From Alphaproteobacteria bacterium (lineage in GTDB: Bacteria > Pseudomonadota > Alphaproteobacteria > SP197), in the NCBI GenBank assembly GCA_028277285.1, contig JANQGO010000426.1, positions 1 through 38,435 of the forward strand: a stretch of DNA of 38,435 nt. Direction: 5' to 3'. Below are positions 1 through 8,401 of the stretch, in pieces. Position numbers and translations under genes: made by a program. Below the pieces are notes generated by a model, which saw nothing but the letters and a program-made list of their open reading frames with translations, had not been told where the DNA came from and searched no databases. Within the stretch, counting starts at the first letter, position 1. Every line of letters begins with the position of its first letter.

Positions 1-6
1 ATGGAC

Positions 7-126
7 GCGTGAATCCGCTCTACATCAAATAGTTAGAGCAGATTCACCCACTTGGTTTGGATCGCCAAGCGATTCAATCCAAGTGGGATCTGCTCTAGCA
101 CGGATCGAATGCGTGAATCTGCTCTA
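7..126. repeat. Nested palindromic repeat (REP/MITE-like)
   Basis: Positions 34-97 form a long imperfect hairpin. The outer arms TAGAGCAGAT (34-43) and ATCTGCTCTA (88-97) pair perfectly, CCCACTTGG pairs with CCAAGTGGG inside, and TTGGATCGC pairs with GCGATTCAA with one mismatch. A 16-base direct repeat differing at one base, GCGTGAATCYGCTCTA, flanks it at 7-22 and 111-126. The 34-47 segment is an inverted copy of the core of this repeat. The right copy supplies the TAG stop (124-126) of the minus-strand hydrolase. Palindromes built on AGAGCAGATTCAC-like ends are, from memory, dispersed in many alphaproteobacterial genomes. No ORF of its own is visible, so mobility would need help in trans. 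Confidence 0.7.
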
Positions 127-1842
127 AGGGCACACCGAGCCCAGGCTGTCCGCCAACGTGACCATGGCGGCGCCATTCCACTTGTCGGGCGCGCGTGCGT
201 CGGGATCGGCAAACCGGATGGCGGTCATGCCGTTGGGGATCAGCATGACGAGGTTGTCGCTGAAGCCGTGCATTTCGGGAATGCGAACCACGCATCCGTC
301 GGCGCCGCGATAGGGGCCGTACCAGAACGAGAAACCGTAGCGGTAAGGCCCTTCATCTGACGAAAGCGCGACCGGCAGGCCGTGTTCGGCGCCTTGGTCG
401 AGCAAGGCATCGATGGTGTCGCGATGCAGCACCTGCCGGCCGTCGACGGCACCGCGGTTCTGGATGAGTTGGCCGATCTTGGCAATGTCGTCGAGGGTCG
501 GGTAGAAACCCCAACCCATGATCGGGATGCCGCGCGAACCGTCCCCCTCGCGGCTGTGCATCAGCGGGGCATGGTGAACGCCGATCGGGGTCAACACTTC
601 GTCACGGACACGCTGCCACAGATCGGCGTCGGGTCCCTCGACGCTCTTCAGGTAGCCATCCATGGCGGCCGCCAGCACGAAGGCGTGCATGCTGTTGTAA
701 CGCACGCGTTCGCCCGGTCCCCAAACGTAACTGCCTTCATCGAAGATGACGTCCAGTTTGGAACGAGCGTCCGGCGCGGCGCCGAACGCGGCGAGCGACG
801 CGTCGGACTCCGCATAGTGTTCGACGGTCGGGTCCGGCTTAAGCGAGCCGGTGCCTGTCGCCATGTCGATGGCATCGCGGAACGTGACGCCCGCCCAGTC
901 GTGGTGGTCGGCGGTGACGTCGACATAGTCGGCGATCTCGAGATCGAGGACGGCCGGACCGTAGCGTTCGGCGAGCCAGAGCAGGCTGAGTGCCGCCGCC
1001 GCCGACTTGGTGACGGAGAAGACGCCGTGGCGCATCTCGTCGCAATAGGGGTAGTCGCCGAAACGGGTGTGGCAGGGGCTGCGATAAAGCACGCCGTCGC
1101 TGAGAAGGGCGGTTACCGTCAGGTGCTCGCGGCCGCGCTCCATGCCGGCGATCGCATCGCTCGGTGCGTCGAGCGCCGCGAGAGGTGCCGTGGGCAGGTA
1201 CCCGGCGCGCTCTTCCTCGAACGCCGCGGCGATCTGGTCCGCGCCGGCGACAGGACCGGGGCGGTAGATCAGGTCCAGATGCGCCCACGCGTCAAAGCGC
1301 GACCAGTGCGCGGATTCCTGAACGATCTGAAGCGTGAGGTCGGAGATCTCCGTGTCGTTATAGAGGAAGGTCGCAAGCCCGTTGCGGCTGACGTTCCATT
1401 TGCGCCCGACCAGGGTGAACGGCAAGGAAGCGCGCGACCAGCCGCCGTCGCCGGGTTCCGACCAGACCCGGCCGGGAGACAGGATGATGTCCCAGTCGCC
1501 GGACGCGGTCAGAAGGATGTCGCGGTCGACAGGCACCAGGTAGTCGTCGACCGTGATGAACGCGGCCCAGAAGCTCGGAAAGCCGCCCTCGCCGACCAGG
1601 AAGTCGGAGCCGATAAACCCGATCACGCCGGAGAGGTCATGCAGTGCCGGCGCCGGCTCGCCGAGCGGCATGAAGTAGTCGTTGTGGATGGGGCCCTCGG
1701 GGCTCGCCCCGGCCGCCATCATCTCGTCAAAGGTCAGACGATCGCGAACGGCACCTGGCGGCTCGACCTCGGCCGAACCGGGCGCGGACAGACCAGCAAG
1801 TACGGCGAGAACCAAGCCGATGGCAAAGTATTGACGTCCCAT
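124..1842 (-). CDS. Secreted serine hydrolase, class C beta-lactamase/PBP-like fold
   Basis: The 572-residue protein begins with a signal peptide: a hydrophobic run at residues 6-20 and likely cleavage after PGSA near residue 24. The catalytic signature of the beta-lactamase/esterase superfamily (Pfam Beta-lactamase, PF00144) is present: S276-V-T-K279, where S276 would be the nucleophile and K279 the general base, and Y382-N-S384 as the YxN/YxS motif. The roughly 250 residues before the catalytic domain form an extra N-terminal region I cannot assign. Class C beta-lactamases are near 380 residues, so this is a long periplasmic esterase or peptidase-like relative rather than a typical antibiotic resistance enzyme. 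It is monocistronic as seen here, with its stop codon inside the left-edge repeat. The substrate is unknown. Confidence 0.8.
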   Translation of the reverse strand: MGRQYFAIGLVLAVLAGLSAPGSAEVEPPGAVRDRLTFDEMMAAGASPEGPIHNDYFMPLGEPAPALHDLSGVIGFIGSDFLVGEGGFPSFWAAFITVDDYLVPVDRDILLTASGDWDIILSPGRVWSEPGDGGWSRASLPFTLVGRKWNVSRNGLATFLYNDTEISDLTLQIVQESAHWSRFDAWAHLDLIYRPGPVAGADQIAAAFEEERAGYLPTAPLAALDAPSDAIAGMERGREHLTVTALLSDGVLYRSPCHTRFGDYPYCDEMRHGVFSVTKSAAAALSLLWLAERYGPAVLDLEIADYVDVTADHHDWAGVTFRDAIDMATGTGSLKPDPTVEHYAESDASLAAFGAAPDARSKLDVIFDEGSYVWGPGERVRYNSMHAFVLAAAMDGYLKSVEGPDADLWQRVRDEVLTPIGVHHAPLMHSREGDGSRGIPIMGWGFYPTLDDIAKIGQLIQNRGAVDGRQVLHRDTIDALLDQGAEHGLPVALSSDEGPYRYGFSFWYGPYRGADGCVVRIPEMHGFSDNLVMLIPNGMTAIRFADPDARAPDKWNGAAMVTLADSLGSVCP

Positions 1843-1972
1843 CGATGCTCTCGGGCAGCCTTGAACGGGACGTTCGAGTCTAGGGTAACGTCATGCGCCG
1901 TCGAGAGGTCTGCGTGCAAGCCGTCTGAAGCGGCCGCCACGCACGATCACGACGACAGCCGTCTGATGACGA

Positions 1973-2146
1973 TCAGGCGTTCTTCCGTGCCTGGACGTCG
2001 ACGCGGATATCCTGCGCCATGGCCTTCAGGTCCTGCATGCCCTTGCGCACGCGCACGCCGGCGGCCTTGTTGCCTTTTTCGTAGAACGCCTCGAAATCGG
2101 CTTCCAGGCTGGCGACCAGATCACGAACCTCTTCATATTTGCTCAT
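1973..2146 (-). CDS. Small histone H1-like (Hc1-type) protein
   Basis: A 57-residue protein starting MSKYEEVRDL and ending VQARKNA. The central block GNKAAGVRVRKGMQDLK matches the conserved core of histone H1-like Hc1 proteins (Pfam PF07432), which begin with a helical segment followed by this basic helix. The Chlamydia protein has a long Lys/Ala-rich tail; this one stops right after the core. I chose the ATG at 2146 over a longer frame from 2239 because AGGAGGGG sits about 10 bases upstream and the family start matches. The role is probably nucleoid binding or compaction, inferred from the family. It lies alone between the serine hydrolase and htpG, on the same strand. Confidence 0.75.
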   Translation of the reverse strand: MSKYEEVRDLVASLEADFEAFYEKGNKAAGVRVRKGMQDLKAMAQDIRVDVQARKNA

Positions 2147-2323
2147 TGCTCGAATACCCCTCCTGCGGTTCATGGATTCAACCCCATGCAAGGGCAGAAG
2201 TACGGCCAAACTGCGCCGTTCCAGAAGTAAAATTGGCAAGAAACGCCCGGAACCTGTGGAAAATTGCCATTCCGGCGCGCGTTTTGTCCTAATTCGACAC
2301 GTTTTCGGTGCCGGAGCCCGAGT

Positions 2324-4231
2324 CTACGCCAAAGCCCGCGCCATGGTGTCGGCCATGCGTTTGGCGAAGGCGGCGCCATCGAGCGGCGGTTCGCCCTCGA
2401 TGATGCGGGCCTGGTCGAGCAGCAGGAACGCCATTTCCTCGACGTCTCTCGAGCTGCCGTCCTGGCGCGCCTTCTCAGCCATGGCGCGGATCAGCCGGTG
2501 TTTGGCGTTGATCTCCAGGATGCGCGCGGCATCGCCCGGCGCCTGACCGGCCGCCTGCAGCATCTTCTGCAGGCGCATGTCCAGATCGCCCTCGTCGGCG
2601 ACCAGGCAGCAGGCGCTGTCGGTGAGGCGCTTGGATTCGCGCACATCCTTTACCTTGTCGCCCAGTGCCAGCTTGACCATGGCGATCAGCGCGCCGAGAT
2701 CGCCGGACGGCGTCTCGTCTTTCTTGTCGCCGTCGGCCTCGTCGGTCTTGGTGCCGGCGATGACGTCGAGATCGATATCGCCGCGCGTCGCGCTGGTGAA
2801 GGGTTTGCCGTCGAACTCCGTCGCCGACATCGGCCAGAACTCGTCGACCGGATCGGTCAGCAGCAAAACCTCGATATCGCGCGCGCGGAACGCCTCGATC
2901 TGCGGGCTGGCTTTCAGGCTCGCCGGATCGTCGCCGGTGATGGTGAAGACCTGCGTCTGACCGTCCTTCATGCGTTCGACGTAGTCGGCCAGGCTGGTCC
3001 AGCCGTCGGCTGCGGTCGAGCGGAAGCGCGCGAGTTTCAAGAGCGTGTCGCGCTGATCGGGGTCCTCATAGATGCCTTCTTTCAGCACCTGGCCGAAGGC
3101 TTCCCAGAACGCGATGTAGTCGTCAGGCGCCTTGTCGGCCTTCTTCTGCAGTTCGCCGAGCACGCGCTTGACCAGGCCCTTGCCGATCTTGGCGACCACC
3201 GGGCTTGCCTGCAGCATCTCGCGGCTGACATTGAGCGGCAGATCTTCTGAATCGACGACGCCTTTCAGGAAACGCAACCAGGGCGGCACCAGGCCTTCGC
3301 ACTCGTCGGTGATGAAGACCTTGTGGACGTAAAGCTTGACGCCGTGACGTCGCGCCGGGTCGAACAGATCGAAGGGCGGCCGTTCGGGAATGAAGAGCAG
3401 GCTTGTATAGGCGATGACGCCTTCGACCCGGTTGTGCAGGGTCAGCCACGGTTCGTCGAAGGCATGCCCGACATGGCGGTAGAACTCTTTGTACTGGTCC
3501 TCGGTGATGTCCTTCTTGGGCCGCGTCCAGAGCGCTGCCGCTTCGTTGATCTGCTCGGACTTGTCACCCGCATGCAGCCAGACCGCCAGACCGATATGGT
3601 CGGAATAGGTGGTGACGATATGGCGCACGCGGCTTGAATCGGCGAACTCCTTGGCGTCTTTCTTCAGATGGAGTTCGATCGTCGTGCCGCGCGGCGTGTC
3701 GGCCGGCGCCGCCTCGATCTCGAAACTGCCGTGGCCGTCGGACGTCCACTGCCAGGCTTCGTCGGCACCGGCATGGCGGCTCGTCACGACGACCTTGTCG
3801 GCGACCATGAAGGCGGCATAGAAGCCGACGCCGAACTGGCCGATCAGGTTGACGTCCGACTTCTCCTTCTTGGCCTTGTCCTTCTCGGCCTCGGCCAGCG
3901 AGGCCGCGAACTTTGCGGTGCCGGAGCCGGCGATGGTGCCAAGGTTGTCGATCAGCTCCTGGCGCGACATGCCGATGCCGTTATCGGTCACGCTCAGCGT
4001 CTTGGCCTTCTCGTCGGTCGCGATGGTGATCTTGAGATCGGCGTCGTCCTTGAGCAGCGCGCTATCCAACTGTGCTTCGTAGCGCAACTTGTCGCAGGCG
4101 TCGGACGCGTTCGAGATCAGCTCGCGCAGAAAGATCTCGCGCTTCGAATAGAGCGAGTTGACGACGATATCGAGGACACGGGCGACTTCGGCCTGGAAGT
4201 CGTGGCGCTCGGCCGCAGCGCTATCGGCCAT
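2324..4231 (-). CDS. htpG: Molecular chaperone HtpG (Hsp90)
   Basis: A 635-residue cytosolic ATP-dependent chaperone that matches bacterial Hsp90 over its full length (E. coli HtpG is 624). The N-terminal GHKL ATPase domain shows RELISNASDACDKLRY (near residue 40), DNGIGM, and GQFGVGFYAAFMV for the ATP lid. The middle domain carries the RGVVDSEDLPLNVSRE-like block (here KGVVDSEDLPLNVSREM), and the C-terminal dimerisation domain ends with DQARIIEGEPPLDG. A good Shine-Dalgarno AAGGAGAT precedes the ATG at 4231. A heat-shock-type promoter (4267-4297) lies upstream, so expression is probably controlled by the RpoH heat-shock sigma factor. No operon partner is evident. Confidence 0.97.
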   Translation of the reverse strand: MADSAAAERHDFQAEVARVLDIVVNSLYSKREIFLRELISNASDACDKLRYEAQLDSALLKDDADLKITIATDEKAKTLSVTDNGIGMSRQELIDNLGTIAGSGTAKFAASLAEAEKDKAKKEKSDVNLIGQFGVGFYAAFMVADKVVVTSRHAGADEAWQWTSDGHGSFEIEAAPADTPRGTTIELHLKKDAKEFADSSRVRHIVTTYSDHIGLAVWLHAGDKSEQINEAAALWTRPKKDITEDQYKEFYRHVGHAFDEPWLTLHNRVEGVIAYTSLLFIPERPPFDLFDPARRHGVKLYVHKVFITDECEGLVPPWLRFLKGVVDSEDLPLNVSREMLQASPVVAKIGKGLVKRVLGELQKKADKAPDDYIAFWEAFGQVLKEGIYEDPDQRDTLLKLARFRSTAADGWTSLADYVERMKDGQTQVFTITGDDPASLKASPQIEAFRARDIEVLLLTDPVDEFWPMSATEFDGKPFTSATRGDIDLDVIAGTKTDEADGDKKDETPSGDLGALIAMVKLALGDKVKDVRESKRLTDSACCLVADEGDLDMRLQKMLQAAGQAPGDAARILEINAKHRLIRAMAEKARQDGSSRDVEEMAFLLLDQARIIEGEPPLDGAAFAKRMADTMARALA

Positions 4232-4266
4232 GCCGGATCTCCTTAAAAAACGTGTGGATGCTGAGC

Positions 4267-4297
4267 GCTATGTAGGAAACCTGTCGTCGGCGTCAAG
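4267..4297 (-). promoter_or_regulatory. Sigma-32 (RpoH)-type promoter of htpG
   Basis: On the minus strand, CTTGAC (4292-4297) is followed by CCTACATAGC (4267-4276). The distance is CTTG-N17-CCTACAT, close to the alphaproteobacterial RpoH consensus CTTG-N17-CYTATNT (from memory), with one mismatch in the -10. It lies about 35 bases upstream of the htpG start codon. Heat-shock control of htpG is well established in other bacteria. Confidence 0.65.
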
Positions 4298-4312
4298 CGG
4301 GCTGGTGCAGCA

Positions 4313-4798
4313 CTAGCCGTCACCCTTGTTCGACAGACTTGCCTCGAGGCGGTGAGAGCCCAGCATGGCCAGCACGATGGCGCCGCCGAAGACGTAAAGG
4401 CCGACATGGACCTCGACGCTGGCCACCATGCCGAGCGTCAGGATGGCGACGACCAGGGCGGCCATGAAGACGTCCAGCATCGACCACTTGCCGAGCATGA
4501 CGGTCCAGCGGATGGCGCGCTGCACGCCCGGCGAGGCCGGGTTGGACGCCGTCCAGATGCGGAACGACAGGATCAGCTTGACCAGCGGAAAGACCAGGGA
4601 AAAGGCCGCGACGATGATGCCGAGCAGGGCATGGCCCTCGGCAAACAGGGCCTGGATGCTGCCGGCGATCGATTTGGTGCTGTCGAAGATATAGAACTTT
4701 TCGACCGTCACAGCCGGCATAAAGAGCCCGAATCCCAGCAAAACCAAGGCTGCGAGCAGCATAAGGCCGGTCACCGGGTCGCGTTTGGCGCCTGTCAT
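4313..4798 (-). CDS. PqiA-like single-domain inner-membrane protein
   Basis: Starting at the ATG at 4798 (MTGAKRDPVTG), the 161-residue protein has four hydrophobic segments: LMLLAALVLLGFGLFMPAV, a second ending PLVKLILSF, one around LDVFMAALVVAILTLGMV, and a last at GLYVFGGAIVLAML. This spacing, the periplasmic loop after the first segment and the FPLVKL motif match one repeat of the paraquat-inducible protein A family (Pfam PqiA). Canonical PqiA/YebS have two such repeats and Cys-rich ends and work with MCE proteins in lipid transport; this one has a single repeat and no Cys clusters. No MCE partner is nearby. The frame continues 27 residues upstream to 4879, but that stretch is not family-like. 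Confidence 0.7.
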   Translation of the reverse strand: MTGAKRDPVTGLMLLAALVLLGFGLFMPAVTVEKFYIFDSTKSIAGSIQALFAEGHALLGIIVAAFSLVFPLVKLILSFRIWTASNPASPGVQRAIRWTVMLGKWSMLDVFMAALVVAILTLGMVASVEVHVGLYVFGGAIVLAMLGSHRLEASLSNKGDG

Positions 4799-4914
4799 GG
4801 ACCCGTCTTTAGGCCACGGCGCCGCGCCCGCCAAGAGCCATCTTGGCGCCTTGAATGCGCTTGCCGTGACGGAAATCACCGATCCGGGCAGCCGATTCCC
4901 GTAAGCTCCCTCTC

Positions 4915-5277
4915 ATGTCACCTTACCTCCTAGCCGTTGTCTGCGGCGCCCTGATCATGGTGGTTCTCGCGTCGATCGCCGGCGGCCGCGAACTGCTCCA
5001 TTCAGGCTTTTTCTTCGTGGCCGGCGTGCCGGCCGGCATGGCCATGGCGGCGGTCTTTGCCTGGCGCTGGCCCCAGCGGGCCTGGTCCTATGGCGTGGCC
5101 GTCGCGCTTGGCCAGAGCCTCATGACCTTTATCCTGGCAGGCGCCTTTGGCAGTCTCTTGCCGGTGACGCTCTTGCTGTTTCTCGTGCTGACGGTGCCGA
5201 TGGCGTTCAGCGGCGGCGTGGCCGGCTGGTTGCAGCGACGGAATCCCGGCCAGGGGCCTGATCTCGTCCCGAACTGA
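4915..5277 (+). CDS. Small four-helix membrane protein, unknown function
   Basis: A 120-residue hydrophobic protein that I do not recognise as a named family. Hydrophobic segments are at about residues 3-22, 30-48, 57-78 and 80-105, and it ends in a short polar tail (QRRNPGQGPDLVPN). Charged residues are few and sit in loops. It is divergent from the PqiA-like gene with 116 bases between their starts, and about 107 bases upstream of the helicase. No catalytic motif is visible. Coding is supported by its length, composition and the absence of a better frame on either strand. Confidence 0.6.
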   Translation: MSPYLLAVVCGALIMVVLASIAGGRELLHSGFFFVAGVPAGMAMAAVFAWRWPQRAWSYGVAVALGQSLMTFILAGAFGSLLPVTLLLFLVLTVPMAFSGGVAGWLQRRNPGQGPDLVPN

Positions 5278-5363
5278 CCGCGTCAAGACGTCCCGCACCT
5301 GAACCACCACCCCTGGTGGTCCAAAACCGAAGCACACATTTTGTTGTGCTTTGACTTGCAAAT

Positions 5364-5378
5364 GTCACGGTCCGTGAC
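5364..5378. promoter_or_regulatory. Perfect palindrome upstream of the helicase start
   Basis: GTCACGG-T-CCGTGAC is a 15-base perfect palindrome (7-base arms, one central base) ending six bases before the helicase ATG at 5385. A TTGACT hexamer lies at 5351-5356 and a hairpin AAGCACA...TGTGCTT just before that. Position and symmetry suggest an operator or an mRNA structure covering the ribosome-binding region. No regulator is identified. Confidence 0.35.
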
Positions 5379-5384
5379 GATCCT

Positions 5385-7883
5385 ATGGCCATGGAGCTCC
5401 GATCTGAGCCCCCGCGTTTGACCGCTGTTCTGGGCCCGACAAACACGGGCAAGACACATTTGGCCGTCGAACGCATGCTGGGTCATCGCACCGGGATGAT
5501 CGGGCTCCCCTTGCGTCTTCTCGCCCGCGAAATCTATGACCGCATCGTCGCCATGCGCGGCCGCGCCTGCGTCGCCTTGATCACCGGCGAGGAGCGGATC
5601 GTGCCGAAAACGGCGCGCTATTACGTCTGCACCACCGAATCGATGCCGCTGGATATGCCGGTCGGTTTTCTGGCGATCGACGAGGTCCAACTGGCCGCCG
5701 ATCCCGAGCGTGGTCACGTCTTCACCGACCGCCTGCTCAGGGCGCGCGGCCGCGACGAGACCATGGTCATGGGCGCGGCGACCGCCCGGCCGCTGATCAA
5801 GAAGCTGGTGCCGGGCGCGGAGTTCATCGTCAGGCCGCGTTTCTCGAAGCTCAGTTTCGCCGGCGCCAAGAAACTGACGCGCCTGCCGCCCAGAAGCGCG
5901 GTGGTCGCGTTCTCCGCCGCCGATGTCTACGAACTCGCCGAGACCATGCGCCGCCAGCGCGGCGGCTGCGCGGTGGTGCTGGGCGCGCTCAGCCCCCGCG
6001 CGCGCAACGCCCAGGTCGCCATGTATCAGGACGGCGAGGTCGACTACATCGTCGCCACCGATGCCATCGGCATGGGCCTCAATATGGACGTGCGCCATGT
6101 CGCCTTTGCCGCGACACGGAAGTTCGACGGCGCCCGTCCGCGCCACCTGACCGCCGCCGAACTGGCCCAAATCGCCGGGCGCGCCGGCCGTCACATGAAC
6201 GACGGCACGTTCGGCCTGACCGGCGCGGTCCAGGAGCTGCCCGACGCCGATATCCAGGCGATCGAAAGCCACACGTTTCCCGAACTCAAGACCTTCATGT
6301 GGCGCAACGCGGATCTCGACATGCGCTCGGTCAAAGGGCTGCTCCGCAGCCTTGAGGCGCGGCCCGAGCATCCGGGCCTGATCCGCGCGCGCCAGGCCGA
6401 CGACCACATGGCGCTTGCGGCGCTCGCCCACGACAAGGCGATCACGGATCTGGCGACCAACCGCGATGCCGTGCGGCTGTTGTGGGAGGTCTGCCAGATC
6501 CCCGACTTCCGGAAGGTGCTGGCCGACCATCACGTTCGTCTGCTGGCGCACATCTACCGCAGCCTGATGGGTCCCGGTCACCGTCTGGGCGACGACTGGG
6601 TGGCGCGCAGCGTCGAGCGGATCGACCGCACCGACGGCGACATCGATACGCTGATGAACCGCATCGCGCATATCCGCACCTGGACCTATGTGGCCCACCG
6701 CAGCGACTGGGTCGGCGACCACGGTGAGTTGCAGGAACGCACCCGCGCGATCGAGGACCGCCTGTCCGACGCCCTGCACGACCGCCTGACGCAGCGCTTC
6801 GTCGACCGGCGCGCCGCGACCATCACGCGCCGGCTTAAAGGTGACGGTTCGCTCGCCTCCCATGTCGCTGCCGACGGTGCCGTGACCGTCGAGGGCGAGG
6901 AGGTCGGTCACCTGGAGGGTTTCCGGTTTGTCGCCGACAAGGCGGCGAGCCACGGCGACGGGCGTACCCTGTGGACGGCGGCGCGCCGCGCCCTGCATCC
7001 GGAAATGGCGCGCCGTGTCGCAGCCTGCGAGGCGGACGACGACGCGGCCTTCTCAGCGGACGCCCGGCTCTATGTGTTGTGGCGCGGTTCGCGCGTCGCG
7101 CGCCTGGAAGCCGGAAGCGATGTGCTGAAGCCGCGCATCGAGGTTCTGCGCAGCGAGTTTCTGGACAAGGCGCTGAAGGACCGTATCGCCGCGCGTCTGC
7201 GCGATTGGCTGGATCGCCGGATCGCGGAGACCTGCCGGCCGCTGCTGCGTATCCGCAACGCCGATCTGAAGGGACCGGCGCGCGGCCTGATCTATCAACT
7301 GGTCGAGAACCTGGGTGTCGTCGCGACGCCGGATGTCGCGTCGCTGATCGCCGATCTCGACCGCGACGCGCGCCAGGGTTTGGCGCGGCTTGGCATCCGT
7401 CTGGGTCTTCATGCGGTCTACCTCAAATCCTTCATGTCGTCGCGGCACCTCGATCTGCGCGCGCTGTTATGGGCGGCGCATAGAGGCGATGGCGAGATGC
7501 CCGGCGTGCCGGTCAAGGGCGAGGTCGCGATCGACGCCGATCCGCGCCTGCCGGCCGGGTTCTATGGCGCCATCGGTTATCAGCGACTGGGACCGCGCGC
7601 CCTGCGCGTCGACATGGTCGAACGGTTGGCCGCACAGGCGCGCAAGGCCGTGCGCAAGGGACGGGCCCCGGTGACGCCGGACCTGATGTCGCTTGCCGCG
7701 TCGTCGCGCGAGCAGTTCCCCGCCGTCATGGCGGCGCTGGACTTCCGCGTCATCGAGGACAAGAACGGCCTGACGATCGCGGCGGCATCGGGTGGGCGGC
7801 GCGCCCGCAACCGCCGCCGGCCGACCGCCGCCGATCGTGCCTCACCCTTCGCCAAACTCTTGGAACTGGAGAATGCCCGTTGA
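5385..7883 (+). CDS. Suv3-like DExH-box RNA helicase
   Basis: An 832-residue superfamily 2 helicase resembling mitochondrial SUV3, the helicase of the RNA degradasome. Motif I is GPTNTGKT at residues 17-24, motif II is DEVQ near residue 99 (the SUV3/DExH variant), TAR-type motif III follows in MGAATARP, and motif VI is QIAGRAGRH near residue 261. The C-terminal half (about 300-830) covers the SUV3 C-terminal region and ends in a basic Arg-rich tail (GGRRARNRRRPTA). The expected role is ATP-driven unwinding of structured RNA during decay. It is followed by an S4 RNA-binding gene whose TTG start overlaps the helicase stop, implying translational coupling. A second ATG lies at 5391. Confidence 0.9.
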   Translation: MAMELRSEPPRLTAVLGPTNTGKTHLAVERMLGHRTGMIGLPLRLLAREIYDRIVAMRGRACVALITGEERIVPKTARYYVCTTESMPLDMPVGFLAIDEVQLAADPERGHVFTDRLLRARGRDETMVMGAATARPLIKKLVPGAEFIVRPRFSKLSFAGAKKLTRLPPRSAVVAFSAADVYELAETMRRQRGGCAVVLGALSPRARNAQVAMYQDGEVDYIVATDAIGMGLNMDVRHVAFAATRKFDGARPRHLTAAELAQIAGRAGRHMNDGTFGLTGAVQELPDADIQAIESHTFPELKTFMWRNADLDMRSVKGLLRSLEARPEHPGLIRARQADDHMALAALAHDKAITDLATNRDAVRLLWEVCQIPDFRKVLADHHVRLLAHIYRSLMGPGHRLGDDWVARSVERIDRTDGDIDTLMNRIAHIRTWTYVAHRSDWVGDHGELQERTRAIEDRLSDALHDRLTQRFVDRRAATITRRLKGDGSLASHVAADGAVTVEGEEVGHLEGFRFVADKAASHGDGRTLWTAARRALHPEMARRVAACEADDDAAFSADARLYVLWRGSRVARLEAGSDVLKPRIEVLRSEFLDKALKDRIAARLRDWLDRRIAETCRPLLRIRNADLKGPARGLIYQLVENLGVVATPDVASLIADLDRDARQGLARLGIRLGLHAVYLKSFMSSRHLDLRALLWAAHRGDGEMPGVPVKGEVAIDADPRLPAGFYGAIGYQRLGPRALRVDMVERLAAQARKAVRKGRAPVTPDLMSLAASSREQFPAVMAALDFRVIEDKNGLTIAAASGGRRARNRRRPTAADRASPFAKLLELENAR

Positions 7884-8269
7884 GCATGGAAACCATCCGC
7901 ATCGACAAATGGCTTTGGTACGCGCGTTTCTTCAAGAGCCGCACGCTGGCATCGCGCGCGGTCGCGGCCGGCCGTATTCGCGTCAACAGCGAGCGGGTGG
8001 TAAAAACCCATGGTTCCGTCAGACCGGGCGATGTGCTGACCTTTCCCCACGGTCGCGACATCCGCGTCATCCGCGTCGTGACCTTGGGCGAACGGCGTGG
8101 GCCGGCGCCCGAGGCCCGCGAGCTCTACGAGGATCTGGCACCGCCGGCACCGCCGATGCCCGATGAACACCCCATGCCCGGCGGCCGGCGCGAACGCGGC
8201 GCCGGGCGTCCGACCAAACAGGAGCGCCGCGCGATCGACGCGCTGAAACGCCGCGCCGACGGCGGCTAG
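7880..8269 (+). CDS. hslR: S4-domain RNA-binding protein, Hsp15 family
   Basis: A 129-residue protein with an N-terminal S4 domain (about residues 5-65: IRIDKWLWYARFFKSRTLA, then GRIRVNSERVVKTHGSVRPGD). This is the Hsp15/HslR arrangement. In E. coli Hsp15 binds 50S subunits carrying stalled nascent chains. The C-terminus is basic and disordered (GGRRERGAGRPTKQERRA). The start is probably TTG at 7880: GGAG lies 8 bases upstream and the codon overlaps the helicase stop as TTGA. The ATG at 7886 would be 14 bases from that site. Coupling to the helicase gene suggests a joint role in RNA or ribosome quality control (inference). Confidence 0.88.
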   Translation: MSMETIRIDKWLWYARFFKSRTLASRAVAAGRIRVNSERVVKTHGSVRPGDVLTFPHGRDIRVIRVVTLGERRGPAPEARELYEDLAPPAPPMPDEHPMPGGRRERGAGRPTKQERRAIDALKRRADGG

Positions 8270-8401
8270 GTTGTTTCGGGCTTGCGCTGACCGTGGCCGG
8301 CCCGCTCCCCGCCTGGCGATGCCGACTACGGAAAACACGCCAGAAACCCTCAAGAACCCTGTGGTTGAAAGGGCGCGGCGCCTCTGACATAACCCGCGGC
8401 C

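Noticed and set aside
382-2292. 636-codon plus-strand frame opposite the serine hydrolase
   Set aside because: Antisense shadow of a high-GC gene: repetitive Arg/Gly/Val composition, no motif, and the opposite strand carries a signal peptide and SxxK.
5283-6998. 571-codon minus-strand frame inside the helicase gene
   Set aside because: Antisense shadow; the plus strand has intact helicase motifs throughout.
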